From NCBI GenBank assembly GCA_015486705.1, contig WFRG01000149.1:1-13349 (forward strand): a stretch of DNA of 13,349 nt, in the 5' to 3' direction. A program made the position numbers and the translations under genes. Numbering within the stretch: position 1 is the first letter of the stretch; every line of letters starts with the position of its first letter. The notes beneath the pieces are model-generated. The model was not told where the DNA came from. It saw nothing but the letters and a program-made list of their open reading frames with translations, and ran no database searches. Shown piece by piece: positions 1 to 7,805 of the stretch. Source of the DNA: Hippea sp. (lineage in GTDB: Bacteria; Campylobacterota_A; Desulfurellia; Desulfurellales; Hippeaceae).

Positions 1-217
1 AAATTATATTGATGTAGTGTCTGACAGTTACCAAGTGGTGAATTTTAGTAACGGGTTAAATATTGTGGTTAACAGTTTAAATTGTCCGGGGGTGGCGATA
101 GAAAGGCTATCCAAAAAGTGGGCATACCTAAACACCTTAAAAAGCAAATTAGACAGCGTAAGTATATGTTTTGATAACAAATTTGTTCTGAAGTGGAAAA
201 AAGGAGTTGGGAAGTGA
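1..217 (+). CDS. ftsQ: Cell division protein FtsQ, C-terminal end (5' truncated by window)
   Basis: An open frame runs from base 2 to the TGA at 215-217, giving about 71 C-terminal residues with no start inside the window. FtsQ is a single-pass inner-membrane divisome protein whose periplasmic part links FtsK to FtsB/FtsL. Position directly before ftsA-ftsZ is the classical ftsQ-ftsA-ftsZ order. The end of the protein (residues reading LDSVSICFDNKFVLKWK) matches the usual FtsQ ending, in which a terminal strand of the form IDLRYxNGFAVxW is followed by a short basic tail. The GTG at base 17 is in frame but has no Shine-Dalgarno and codes for the middle of the domain, so it is not treated as a start. 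The identification rests on gene order plus this weak terminal motif, because FtsQ is poorly conserved. Confidence 0.72.
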   Translation, partial: NYIDVVSDSYQVVNFSNGLNIVVNSLNCPGVAIERLSKKWAYLNTLKSKLDSVSICFDNKFVLKWKKGVGK

Positions 218-1470
218 GCGATGTTTTAAATGATGATATCGTTGTAGGGTTAGATATAGGAACTACCAAGGTGTGTGCCATAGTTGGCAAAAAGACACCA
301 GAAGGTCAAATCAAAGTTATAGGGATTGGACAAACACCGTCCAAGGGCCTGCGCAAAGGCGTTGTAATAAACATTGATGAGGCTGTGCTATCAATTAGAA
401 AAGCCGTAGCTTATGCAGAACGCATGAGCGGAGTTAAAATTGACAGCGTATACACCGGCATCGCTGGAGGACATATCAGGTCATACAACTCAAGTGGCGT
501 TGTAGCAATAAAAAACTTAGAGGTTTCAGAATCCGATATAAGAAGGGTTGTAGATGCTGCAAAAGCGGTTATGATACCACCAGATAAAGAAATTATACAC
601 ATTATACCCCAAGAGTTCATAGTTGATGATCAGCCTGGCATTAAGGATCCAAGAGGAATGAATGGCACAAGGCTTGAAGTAAGGGTTCATATTGTTACAG
701 GCTCTGTTACTAATATCCAAAACATCATTAAATGTTGTAACAAAAGTGGGCTAAAAGTTAAAAACATAGTTTTACAACCTATAGCTTCAAGCTACTCTAT
801 TTTATTACCGGATGAGAAAGATTTAGGTGTTGGTTTAATAGATATTGGTGGAGGAACAACAGATGTAGCGGTATTTGCCTCAAATGCAATAAAGCACACA
901 TCTGTCATAGCCTTAGGTGGAGATCATGTCACAAACGATATAGCAATAGGACTTAGAACACCCTTTAAAGAAGCAGAAGAAATAAAGAAAAAATACGGAT
1001 GTGCCTTATCAAGTATGATAGAAGAAGACGAGATTATAAAAATACCAGGTATAGGCGATAGAAAATCAAGGGAAATACCAAAAAAATTGTTGAGCGAAAT
1101 AATAGAGCCAAGGATGGAAGAAATCTATTCGCTCGTAAAAAGCGAACTTGATAAAATGGGATTAATGCCACTTCTAGCAAGTGGAATAGTGATAACAGGT
1201 GGCACAGCGCTGATGTCTGGTTCAGCAGAGCTTGCAGAGAAAATGTTTGAGCTTCCAATAAGGCTGGGCAGGCCTCAAGGCATTATAGGTTTAAAAGACG
1301 CTGTTGATAATCCTATGTATGCTACTGGCGTGGGGCTTGTTATGTATGGTTTTCAAAAAGCTAAAGATGAAGAAGAACTTAATATAGATGAAAGAACATC
1401 GAGGGATGAAAGTAGCTTATTTTCTCTAATAGTTAAAAAGATGAAAAGCTGGGTTAAAGAAATGTTTTGA
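214..1470 (+). CDS. ftsA: Cell division protein FtsA (actin-like membrane tether of FtsZ)
   Basis: FtsA is an actin-fold ATP-binding protein that anchors FtsZ filaments to the inner membrane and recruits later divisome proteins. From the GTG at 214 it is 418 residues, normal for the family. The phosphate-1 motif GLDIGTTKVCAIVG lies near residues 12-25. The FtsA-specific 1C subdomain follows at about 80-160. Phosphate-2 (DIGGGTTDVAVF) is at 210-221 and the adenosine motif (GIVITGGTALMSG) begins near 324. The last 18 residues, SLFSLIVKKMKSWVKEMF, form the amphipathic membrane-targeting helix. I chose GTG 214 over the in-frame GTG at 193 because AAGGAG at 201-206 is 7 bases before 214 and would lie inside the gene otherwise. 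This start overlaps the ftsQ stop as GTGA, suggesting translational coupling. ftsZ follows after 16 bases. Confidence 0.96.
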   Translation: MSDVLNDDIVVGLDIGTTKVCAIVGKKTPEGQIKVIGIGQTPSKGLRKGVVINIDEAVLSIRKAVAYAERMSGVKIDSVYTGIAGGHIRSYNSSGVVAIKNLEVSESDIRRVVDAAKAVMIPPDKEIIHIIPQEFIVDDQPGIKDPRGMNGTRLEVRVHIVTGSVTNIQNIIKCCNKSGLKVKNIVLQPIASSYSILLPDEKDLGVGLIDIGGGTTDVAVFASNAIKHTSVIALGGDHVTNDIAIGLRTPFKEAEEIKKKYGCALSSMIEEDEIIKIPGIGDRKSREIPKKLLSEIIEPRMEEIYSLVKSELDKMGLMPLLASGIVITGGTALMSGSAELAEKMFELPIRLGRPQGIIGLKDAVDNPMYATGVGLVMYGFQKAKDEEELNIDERTSRDESSLFSLIVKKMKSWVKEMF

Positions 1471-1486
1471 TTTGGAGGCTTGAATA

Positions 1487-2605
1487 ATGGCTAAGCAAGA
1501 AAAAAATGATTATTCTTCAGGAGCAGTTATAAAGGTTATAGGTGTAGGTGGAGGCGGCAGCAACGCAGTAAACACAATGGTTAATTATGGTATTAAAAAT
1601 GTCGAGTTTATATCAGCAAACACTGACATTCAGGCTTTAAACGTATCTCTTGCAGAAACAAAAGTGCAACTTGGTAAGAAACTAACAAGGGGCTTGGGTG
1701 CTGGAAGCAATCCAGAAAAAGGCAAAAAGGCTGCCGAGGAAAGCATAGAAGAGATAGAATCTGTATTATCCGGTGCTGATATGGTGTTTATAGCAGCTGG
1801 AATGGGTGGTGGAACAGGAACAGGAGCTTCTCCCATTATAGCAAAAATTGCAAAAGATATTGGCGCTTTAACCATTGCTGTTGTTACAAAACCATTTGAA
1901 ATGGAAGGAAAAACGAAAAAGGAGATAGCCATAAAGGGCATAAATGACCTTAAGGAAAATGTCGATAGCATAATCATAATACCAAACCAAAGGTTACTTG
2001 ACATTTACAAAAACCTAACGCTGCTTGATGCGTTTAAAAAAGCTGATGATATACTGAGACAGGCAGTTCAAAGCATAGTAGAATTAATATACAAACAACC
2101 AGATTCTCAGATAATAATGAATATAGACTTCGCGGATGTAGAATCTGTAATGAAAGAGAAAGGTGTGGCTTTAATGGGAGTTGGTGAAGCGTCTGCAGAA
2201 GGCGGAGAAAACAGGGTTAGAAGGGCTACCGAGATGGCAATATCCAACCCTCTATTGGAAAACACATCTATAAAAGGAGCCAAAGGCATTTTAATGAACA
2301 TAACTGCTGGAAAAAATTTCGGTATGGAAGAATTTAATGAGGCAACATCAATAATAGAAAAAAATATGAATGAAAAGGCACTTTTTAAGCATGGATTTGT
2401 CTTGGATGAAAGTTTGGGTGATAAGGTAAGAATAACTATAATTGCCACTGGGTTCTCAGATAATGTACCGCGTATATCACGAGAAAAGTTGATAAACAAA
2501 CCCGAAAGCATAAACGAAATAACAAAAGTAACAGAAATTCCTATAGAAGACGAAAGAGACATACCTGCATACATTAGGAGACAGAGAAAAAAGGAGGAAA
2601 ATTAG
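1487..2605 (+). CDS. ftsZ: Cell division protein FtsZ (tubulin-like GTPase)
   Basis: FtsZ polymerises with GTP into the cytokinetic Z ring at midcell. The 372-residue product has the full set of motifs. These are the N-terminal nucleotide loop [13 protein letters not shown] (residues 19-31), the tubulin signature GGGTGTG (107-113), and the T7 synergy loop with N212, D214 and D217, the residues that complete the GTPase site of the neighbouring subunit. The short C-terminal linker ends in [15 protein letters not shown], a good match to the conserved C-terminal peptide (DIPAFLRxQ) that binds FtsA, with a basic tail. The signature is followed by ASP rather than the commoner AAP. The ATG is preceded by GGAGG at 1474-1478 with 8 bases spacing. 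It sits between ftsA and plsY in the same direction. The linker is short compared with E. coli. Confidence 0.98.
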   Translation: MAKQEKNDYSSGAVIKVIGVGGGGSNAVNTMVNYGIKNVEFISANTDIQALNVSLAETKVQLGKKLTRGLGAGSNPEKGKKAAEESIEEIESVLSGADMVFIAAGMGGGTGTGASPIIAKIAKDIGALTIAVVTKPFEMEGKTKKEIAIKGINDLKENVDSIIIIPNQRLLDIYKNLTLLDAFKKADDILRQAVQSIVELIYKQPDSQIIMNIDFADVESVMKEKGVALMGVGEASAEGGENRVRRATEMAISNPLLENTSIKGAKGILMNITAGKNFGMEEFNEATSIIEKNMNEKALFKHGFVLDESLGDKVRITIIATGFSDNVPRISREKLINKPESINEITKVTEIPIEDERDIPAYIRRQRKKEEN

Positions 2606-3193
2606 TTGCTTGAACACTACCTGACAGCAGGTTTAATATCTTATTTTTTGGGTAGTGTTCCATGTGGGTTTCTAATTGCAAAATACAAAGGCATAGATAT
2701 AAAGAAGCACGGAAGCGGCAATATAGGCGCAACGAATGTTTACAGGGTAGTTGGTAAAAAAGAGGGCATTTTAACGCTAATTTTAGATGTCACAAAGGGT
2801 ATCCTTCCAGTTTTAGTTTTCTCGTTAATCTTTCCTAAAGATGAATATATAAATATTGTTTCTGCTATTTTGGCCGTTTTAGGACATGATTTCAGTGTAT
2901 TTTTGTTATTTAAAGGTGGAAAAGGCGTTGCAACTTCATATGGTGCTAGTTTACCTATAAACCCAACAGCTTCCCTTGCCGGAATGTTTGTATGGGTAAG
3001 TATTCTTCTAATAACAAAATATTCATCCTTGGCTGCACTGTTGTCTTTCTTTATTACCACCCTAATCGCTCTTTCGAGTCCTGATTACATTGTTAGGTTA
3101 TATTTCTTGGTTTTGTATGTAATTATTATTTTTAAACATAGAGAAAACATAAAAAGGTTGTTTAAAAAAGAGGAAAGCAGAATAAAAATTTGA
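2606..3193 (+). CDS. plsY: Acyl-phosphate:glycerol-3-phosphate acyltransferase PlsY
   Basis: PlsY is an integral membrane enzyme that transfers an acyl group from acyl phosphate to sn-glycerol-3-phosphate, the first acylation of phospholipid synthesis. The 195-residue product is of family length and strongly hydrophobic. The three loop motifs are visible: GSGNIGATN (residues 36-44), DVTKG (61-65, glycerol-3-phosphate site), and GHDFSVFLLFKGGKG with H94 and the glycine-rich KGGKG at 103-107. The start is TTG, placed directly after the ftsZ TAG stop. AAGGAGG at 2591-2597, inside the end of ftsZ, is 8 bases before it, and there is no ATG or GTG alternative that keeps the N-terminal helix. Coupling to ftsZ translation is likely. 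The C-terminus is basic (KRLFKKEESRIK), consistent with a cytoplasmic tail. Confidence 0.95.
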   Translation: MLEHYLTAGLISYFLGSVPCGFLIAKYKGIDIKKHGSGNIGATNVYRVVGKKEGILTLILDVTKGILPVLVFSLIFPKDEYINIVSAILAVLGHDFSVFLLFKGGKGVATSYGASLPINPTASLAGMFVWVSILLITKYSSLAALLSFFITTLIALSSPDYIVRLYFLVLYVIIIFKHRENIKRLFKKEESRIKI

Positions 3194-3231
3194 GATTTTC
3201 TAAATTATCTTGTATAAAGGGGCGGTAAGAG

Positions 3232-3513
3232 ATGGCACTTAAAAAAAGGGAGATTGAGCTATTAACCGATAAAATAGCTGTGAACCTAATAAAAAGTGGG
3301 AATATAAAACTCAATAAGGATGCATCAATTCTGAAGAGTATAATACGCGATGTTTTAGAAGAAGATGTTCAGAAAGAAAGAGAAATAGATGCGAAAACTA
3401 AAAAATTGCTCGAACAATACTCAAACGAAATAGAGAAAGAGAAAGCTGATAGTTTAAAACTATTCTTAATGGCAAAAAGGAAAGTGGCAAAACAGGAAGG
3501 GTTTTTGCTATGA
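3232..3513 (+). CDS. DUF507 family protein (first of a tandem pair)
   Basis: A 93-residue, highly charged, helix-rich soluble protein with no signal peptide or membrane segment. It starts MALKKREIELLTDKIAVNLIKSG and continues with a Lys/Glu-rich middle (about residues 40-75) likely to be helical. The layout matches the small DUF507 family as I remember it, found mostly in deltaproteobacteria and Aquificae; its function is unknown to me. The next gene belongs to the same family, and the two overlap by ATGA at 3510-3513. The start is an ATG preceded by a purine-rich site (AAAGGGGCGG at 3216-3225). The gap after plsY is 38 bases. The family assignment for this copy is helped by its neighbour and is less certain than for the second copy. 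No catalytic motif can be seen. Confidence 0.78.
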   Translation: MALKKREIELLTDKIAVNLIKSGNIKLNKDASILKSIIRDVLEEDVQKEREIDAKTKKLLEQYSNEIEKEKADSLKLFLMAKRKVAKQEGFLL

Positions 3514-3788
3514 GGTATAGCGGAGCTCGTATAAGGTATCTGGCAAGGAAAATTGTTAAAAGGGCTATGGAAGAAGGCGTGTTTGAAATAATTAGTTCAG
3601 ATAAAGCGGTAGTCAACGCTATCATGGAAACAATGGAGAAATACTTCTCCATAGAAGACGAGGTTTATGAAAAGGTGGTTGAAGACTTACAAAAACGCTC
3701 AAAAAAACTTATCCCAGGTAGTATGGAATGGGACGTGGCTTTTAACAAAGCATACGAAGAAGAAATGAGTAAAAGGCTTTTGAAATGA
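3510..3788 (+). CDS. DUF507 family protein (second of a tandem pair)
   Basis: A 92-residue soluble, mostly helical protein beginning MRYSGARIRYLARKIVKRAM. It ends with the pattern IPGSMEWDVAFNKAYEEEMSKRLL. The block of the form GS-x-EWD-(5)-K-x-YEEE-x-x-R is what I recall as the DUF507 hallmark, so this copy is the more confident family member. The function of the family is not established. The ATG overlaps the stop of the first copy (ATGA, 3510-3513), and its own TGA overlaps the carA start (ATGA, 3785-3788). Translation of the pair and of carA is therefore probably coupled. GGAAGG at 3495-3500 serves as its ribosome binding site. The two copies are clearly diverged rather than a recent duplication, which suggests two separate roles or a heteromeric pair. 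Confidence 0.85.
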   Translation: MRYSGARIRYLARKIVKRAMEEGVFEIISSDKAVVNAIMETMEKYFSIEDEVYEKVVEDLQKRSKKLIPGSMEWDVAFNKAYEEEMSKRLLK

Positions 3789-4897
3789 AAGCTGTTTTAG
3801 TTTTGGAAAATGGCTCAGTGTTTGAAGGTATATCGCTCGGAGTAAAAGGTACTGCAGTAGGAGAGGTTGTTTTCAATACAGCAATGAGCGGCTACCAGGA
3901 AATATTAACCGACCCATCCTACAAAGGTCAAATCGTTACAATGACATACCCAGAAATTGGGAATTATGGACTGAACTCCGACGATGAAGAATCAAATAAA
4001 CCATATGTAGAGGGTTTTATTGTTAAAGAAGCATCTAAGGTAACATCCAATTTTAGGTCACAAAACTCTCTTGACAACTATCTAAGAGAACACTCCATAG
4101 TAGGGATAGAAAACATTGATACAAGGAAAATAACAAAACAAATAAGAGTAGAAGGTTCTTTAATTGGTGCTATATCAACAGAATCGGATACAGACACACT
4201 CAAGAGATTGGTAGCGGATTTCGAGATTGTTGGGAAAGATTTAGTTAAATATGTATCTACTAAGGAAGCATATACTTTTGGAAACGGAATTTTTAAATTT
4301 GGATTTGAAAATAGAAAAACAAAGAGAATTGTAGATAATAAAAGGGTAGTAGTTATAGATTTTGGCGTTAAAAGAAATATATTGAGATATCTAACAGAGG
4401 TAGGGTTTGAAGTAATTGTTGTTAATGCATACTCAACGTACGATTACATAAAAACTCTCGAGCCAAATGCTATTTTTTTATCTAACGGTCCTGGAGACCC
4501 AAGGGGTGTGGATGAAAAATGGATAGGAGAATATAGAAAAATTGTTGAGAGTTACCCAACATTTGGCATATGTTTTGGGCATCAAATAATACTCAGAGCT
4601 TTTGGGGTGAAAATTTATAAAATGAAATTTGGTCATCACGGAGGAAATCACCCAGTTGTAGATTTGGACACGGGAAAAGTATTTGTAACTGCACAAAATC
4701 ACAATTACGCAGCAGATGAAAAAGATTCCCTTGAAAAGGGATTCAAAATAACGTATAAGAATCTTAATGATGGAAGTGTTGAGGGTGTTAAGCATGCGGC
4801 GTTACCAGTTATTTCAGTGCAGTATCATCCAGAGGCTTCACCAGGCCCTCACGATGCTGAATACCTATTTGAAAAGTTTGCAGCAATGACCTTGTAA
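3785..4897 (+). CDS. carA: Carbamoyl-phosphate synthase small (glutaminase) subunit CarA
   Basis: CarA hydrolyses glutamine and passes ammonia through a tunnel to CarB, which makes carbamoyl phosphate for pyrimidines and arginine. The 370-residue product has the N-terminal CPSase small-chain domain (about 1-140, with EVVFNTAMSGYQEILTDPSY near 27-46). A class I glutamine amidotransferase domain follows (about 185-370). The catalytic triad is complete: Cys263 in FGICFGHQ, His348 and Glu350 in QYHPEA, equivalent to E. coli Cys269, His353 and Glu355. The oxyanion motif LSNGPGDP lies near 233-240. The nucleophile elbow has Phe after Cys where Leu is commoner. The start is the ATG overlapping the previous stop (ATGA). 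carB is not in the window, so the large subunit must be encoded elsewhere. lpxC follows after 23 bases. Confidence 0.97.
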   Translation: MKAVLVLENGSVFEGISLGVKGTAVGEVVFNTAMSGYQEILTDPSYKGQIVTMTYPEIGNYGLNSDDEESNKPYVEGFIVKEASKVTSNFRSQNSLDNYLREHSIVGIENIDTRKITKQIRVEGSLIGAISTESDTDTLKRLVADFEIVGKDLVKYVSTKEAYTFGNGIFKFGFENRKTKRIVDNKRVVVIDFGVKRNILRYLTEVGFEVIVVNAYSTYDYIKTLEPNAIFLSNGPGDPRGVDEKWIGEYRKIVESYPTFGICFGHQIILRAFGVKIYKMKFGHHGGNHPVVDLDTGKVFVTAQNHNYAADEKDSLEKGFKITYKNLNDGSVEGVKHAALPVISVQYHPEASPGPHDAEYLFEKFAAMTL

Positions 4898-4920
4898 AAT
4901 AAATTTTTAAGGGGTGTAAA

Positions 4921-5826
4921 GTGAGAAAACAAAGAACCTTGAAAGAGCCAATAGAAGCTACAGGTATAGGTTTACATACAGGAAGAAAAGTTGAAATAAG
5001 GTTAGAACCAGCTGATGTTAATCAGGGAGTTGTTTTTTACAGAGCTGATAAAAACATTCGTATAGAGGCAAAAAATGAAAATGTGGTTGACACAACGTTA
5101 GCTACAACCTTAGGTAAAAACGGTGTTGTTATTAAGACAGTAGAACATCTATTAGCTGCTTTATATGGGTTACATGTAGATAATATTCTAATCACAGTTT
5201 GGGGAGATGAAGTTCCTATAATGGATGGGTCGTCAGCCCCATGGGTTTATCTATTGAAAACAACAGGAATTATAGAACAGAATGCATATAAAAAGGAAAT
5301 AATTATAAAAAAGCCTGTAAAGATTAAAGAAGAGGGCAAATTTGCTGCTTTACTACCATCTCGTAATTTTGAAGTTAGCTGTTCTATACATTTTGACAAC
5401 TCATTTATTGGTAAACAAAAATTATCTATAGAAATCAATGAAAACACATTTACAAAAGAGATTAGCAAAGCAAGAACATTTGGATTTACAAAGGATATAG
5501 AATACTTGCAAGCACATAACCTGGCATTAGGTGGAAGTTTGGACAATGCAATTGTAGTTGATGAGTATGGGATAATAAACGAAGACCCATTAAGATATAA
5601 AGATGAGTTTGTAAGACACAAGGTATTGGATGCGATTGGTGATCTCTCAATTATTGGCTACGACATTAAAGCAAAGTACCTGGCTTATAAGTCCGGCCAC
5701 GACCTGAACAGAAAGCTTATATTGAAGCTATTTGAAGATAAGGACGCTTACGAGATAGTGGGAAATCCTCACAGGGAAAAGCTCGTAGGGTCGTTTGTCT
5801 GGTCGGCACTTGAGGGAGAAAAATAA
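4921..5826 (+). CDS. lpxC: UDP-3-O-acyl-N-acetylglucosamine deacetylase LpxC
   Basis: LpxC is the zinc-dependent cytoplasmic deacetylase that commits UDP-acyl-GlcNAc to lipid A, so the organism makes lipopolysaccharide. The 301-residue product starts with the diagnostic RTLKEPIEATGIGLHTGRKV. All active-site residues are present: Glu75 (general base) and His76 in VEHLLAAL, His233 and Asp237 (remaining zinc ligands) in RHKVLDAIGDL, and His260 in GHDLN. The substrate-binding segment MDGSSAPWV lies near residue 101. The GTG start at 4921 is preceded by AAGGGG at about 4911 with normal spacing. The genes before and after run in the same direction. In E. coli lpxC also lies just downstream of ftsZ, so its closeness to ftsAZ here keeps a familiar neighbourhood. 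Confidence 0.97.
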   Translation: MRKQRTLKEPIEATGIGLHTGRKVEIRLEPADVNQGVVFYRADKNIRIEAKNENVVDTTLATTLGKNGVVIKTVEHLLAALYGLHVDNILITVWGDEVPIMDGSSAPWVYLLKTTGIIEQNAYKKEIIIKKPVKIKEEGKFAALLPSRNFEVSCSIHFDNSFIGKQKLSIEINENTFTKEISKARTFGFTKDIEYLQAHNLALGGSLDNAIVVDEYGIINEDPLRYKDEFVRHKVLDAIGDLSIIGYDIKAKYLAYKSGHDLNRKLILKLFEDKDAYEIVGNPHREKLVGSFVWSALEGEK

Positions 5827-5839
5827 AAGTTTACATAAT
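5810..5839 (+). promoter_or_regulatory. Possible sigma70-type promoter for the methyltransferase gene
   Basis: TTGAGG (5810-5815) and CATAAT (5834-5839) are separated by 18 bases, four and five matches to the -35 and -10 consensus. The -10 lies within a small inverted repeat (TTACATAATGTAA, 5831-5843). Transcription would begin near 5846, leaving about 20 bases of leader before the TTG start. The -35 overlaps the end of lpxC. In AT-rich DNA such pairs arise by chance, so this is tentative. Confidence 0.3.
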
Positions 5840-5865
5840 GTAACTTATCGGAACTTGAATTTACA

Positions 5866-6513
5866 TTGCAGGATGTTGTCCTAAACGACTTTGGTAGTTT
5901 CAAGGTTTACCAACCCAGTAAAGGTTATCATTTTTCATTTGAACCGTTTGTATTATCCAGGGATTTGAAATTTAAAGCACCCAAAAGGATTATCGACTTT
6001 GGTAGTGGCTGTGGGATTATTGCCATAATCTTATCGCTCAACAACCCAAACTCAGCCGTTTACGCCATCGAAAAAAATAAAGACTTGAGAGAGATTATAG
6101 AAAAAAACATAGAACTGAACGGTATTAGAAACGTGAAAGTTCTATCCTCAACAGATGTTTTGGAAACAAACAGTATTGATTACTTCATAACAAATCCGCC
6201 TTACTTCAAGCTCGGAAGCTTTAGACCATCAAAAAACTTCTTTGAAGAAAAATTTGAAACAGAAAGCCTGGATAAAATCGTCGGATACGCAAGAAAAATT
6301 CTAAAAAACAAAGGAACAATAAGGTTAAGCTTCCATCCGTCAAGGTTCATGGAACTAATCCAAGTGCTAAAAAACAACAATTTTGGCATAAAAACAATCC
6401 TACCTGCATACGGAAAGCTTAATAAAAAAGCCTCTTTTGTTGTGGTTGAGGCAAGTCTTTCTTCTCCATCACATGTGGAATTTAAACCACCAGTAATTTT
6501 GAACAAGCTATAA
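5866..6513 (+). CDS. TrmN6-type N6-adenine methyltransferase (COG4123-like)
   Basis: A 215-residue class I SAM-dependent methyltransferase. Motif I DFGSGCG is at residues 44-50. An acidic residue closes the second strand (E69 in AIEKN). The catalytic motif NPPY at 110-113 is typical of enzymes that methylate an exocyclic amino group. The N-terminal pattern YQPSKGYHFSFEPFVL (15-30) resembles the family of TrmN6/YfiC, which makes m6A37 in tRNA1(Val), so tRNA is the most likely substrate; HemK/PrmC-like protein methylation is the main alternative. The start is uncertain. The frame opens at 5839, the only usual start codon is the TTG at 5866, and its ribosome binding site is weak (GGAA at 5850-5853). 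It stands 39 bases after lpxC and converges with the porin gene, with 12 bases between stop codons. Confidence 0.85.
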   Translation: MQDVVLNDFGSFKVYQPSKGYHFSFEPFVLSRDLKFKAPKRIIDFGSGCGIIAIILSLNNPNSAVYAIEKNKDLREIIEKNIELNGIRNVKVLSSTDVLETNSIDYFITNPPYFKLGSFRPSKNFFEEKFETESLDKIVGYARKILKNKGTIRLSFHPSRFMELIQVLKNNNFGIKTILPAYGKLNKKASFVVVEASLSSPSHVEFKPPVILNKL

Positions 6514-6525
6514 ATCTTCTCACCC

Positions 6526-7755
6526 TTAAAAGTAGTACCTATAACCAGCCCAAATTTGATCCCCAGTTGAATCATAGAACTTTCCTAAAGAAACTGCATA
6601 TTTGGTCTCTATCTTTCTGAGCTCTATAAATAGTTTGGTTAACTTTGTGGTGTTCATTTCAAGCATCAAGAAGGTTGTTTTTACGTGCTTTACCTCATTT
6701 TTGAGAAAGAATGAATTAGACGATCCTTTGTTTTTGAAGTACACAAAATCAAATCCCCCTGCAAACGCTAATCCTTTAGATAGTCTAAACTTACCTTCAA
6801 TGTTATACGCATTCGATTCTCTTTTAATAAATTCACCGTTTTTATACAAATAAGAAAAAGTTTTCAGATTATTTCCTTCTATTCCAGAAACTCCACTCAT
6901 ACCTAGAGTATAAATATACTCCGATGCAACAGTTAAACCAAATGGGAAACTGAAATCCAAACCACAACCCAAAGTATAAGGATTTTCTTTGTGTTCCTCG
7001 TTGTCAAAATACAGATAAATCGGTTCTAACTCTGCAAATGTATACACCCTACCCACATTTATTGAATTTTGTCTAAAGATTAAAGATAGATTCAAAGCTA
7101 TAGCTGGGATGTCAGTCCTTGATGAGTTGACACCACTGTCAGCTATCGTAGCACTACCCTTTTGATTGATATTCTTTCCTATAACCACACCGTTTTTGTT
7201 CGGTCTATACTCCAAAGATATACTTGGTTTGAACACCATATTACTGTAAAAGATTTCCTTTGAAAGCTTTATTTGATCAAATCTCTTACTTCCTTGAAAA
7301 CCAGCAGGAAACGGCAGAAAACAGTAGGAAGAAAATGTATGTTCTTCTACAAGCGACCAATCCTTGCCAACTGTAACATAAAATCCATCTCCCAAATCTT
7401 GCCTAACAAAAGCAAGCATCAAATTGAAATTTTGTGGCCAAGAATCTAATGTGATATTAGCTTTAGTCTTTGTTAAAGGATTAAATATCTTAAAACCTAT
7501 TCTTGCAAATGCCCTTGAATTTTGCTTCCATTTGGAGCTTAAAATTGCATTTTTGGGTGATACATAGGAAGTATTGCTCATTATTACCGTTTTTTTGGAA
7601 TACGAATTTTCGTAGCTAAGCCATCCGTATACAGTTGCTCGAAACGGTTTTTTAATATACAACTCTCCAGCAAATGAAGAAAATTGCGTGAAAACCAATT
7701 CCAATAAACACTCAAAAACCAAAAATATCAGCATCATCTTTGGTTTTAAAGGCAC
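6526..7755 (-). CDS. Outer-membrane beta-barrel, porin-like protein
   Basis: A 409-residue exported protein. Residues 1-29 form a signal peptide with probable cleavage after SFA; the hydrophobic core unusually contains Glu15 and Glu19. The rest alternates polar and hydrophobic residues as in a beta barrel. It ends in WAGYRYYF, the C-terminal aromatic signature recognised by the BAM machinery. A segment around residues 130-165 (GKDWSLVEEH ... GSKRFDQIKLSKEI) is reminiscent of DcaP-type trimeric porins, but I cannot assign a family or substrate. The start is GTG with GGGAGG at 7761-7766, 5 bases upstream; the ATGs at codons 7 and 8 lie too far from it. It lies 50 bases after the 38-codon ORF and no strong promoter is visible in that gap, so it may be expressed from the leader RNA promoter at 8041-8069. 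Confidence 0.75.
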   Translation of the reverse strand: MPLKPKMMLIFLVFECLLELVFTQFSSFAGELYIKKPFRATVYGWLSYENSYSKKTVIMSNTSYVSPKNAILSSKWKQNSRAFARIGFKIFNPLTKTKANITLDSWPQNFNLMLAFVRQDLGDGFYVTVGKDWSLVEEHTFSSYCFLPFPAGFQGSKRFDQIKLSKEIFYSNMVFKPSISLEYRPNKNGVVIGKNINQKGSATIADSGVNSSRTDIPAIALNLSLIFRQNSINVGRVYTFAELEPIYLYFDNEEHKENPYTLGCGLDFSFPFGLTVASEYIYTLGMSGVSGIEGNNLKTFSYLYKNGEFIKRESNAYNIEGKFRLSKGLAFAGGFDFVYFKNKGSSNSFFLKNEVKHVKTTFLMLEMNTTKLTKLFIELRKIETKYAVSLGKFYDSTGDQIWAGYRYYF

Positions 7756-7805
7756 AACAACCTCCCTATTGATTTTTAACGAAAGTCAATGTTTAAAATT
7801 TAAAA

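Noticed and set aside
17..217. Stand-alone 66-residue gene from GTG 17
   Set aside because: The frame is open to the window edge, no Shine-Dalgarno precedes the GTG, and the product fits the C-terminus of FtsQ.
1630..2574. Long antisense frames opposite ftsZ (124 and 155 codons)
   Set aside because: They are shadows of the ftsZ coding sequence without ribosome binding sites or recognisable domains.
3190..3218. TTGAGA-17-TATAAA promoter-like pair before the first DUF507 gene
   Set aside because: Consensus match is good, but transcription would start about 7 bases before the ATG and remove the ribosome binding site, and the gene sits inside an apparent operon. Kept only as a remote possibility.
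7756..7800. Terminator or promoter just before the porin gene
   Set aside because: ATTGA/TCAAT gives only a 5-bp stem with a large loop and no U-run; TTGACT at about 7787 leaves no room for a -10 before the start codon.
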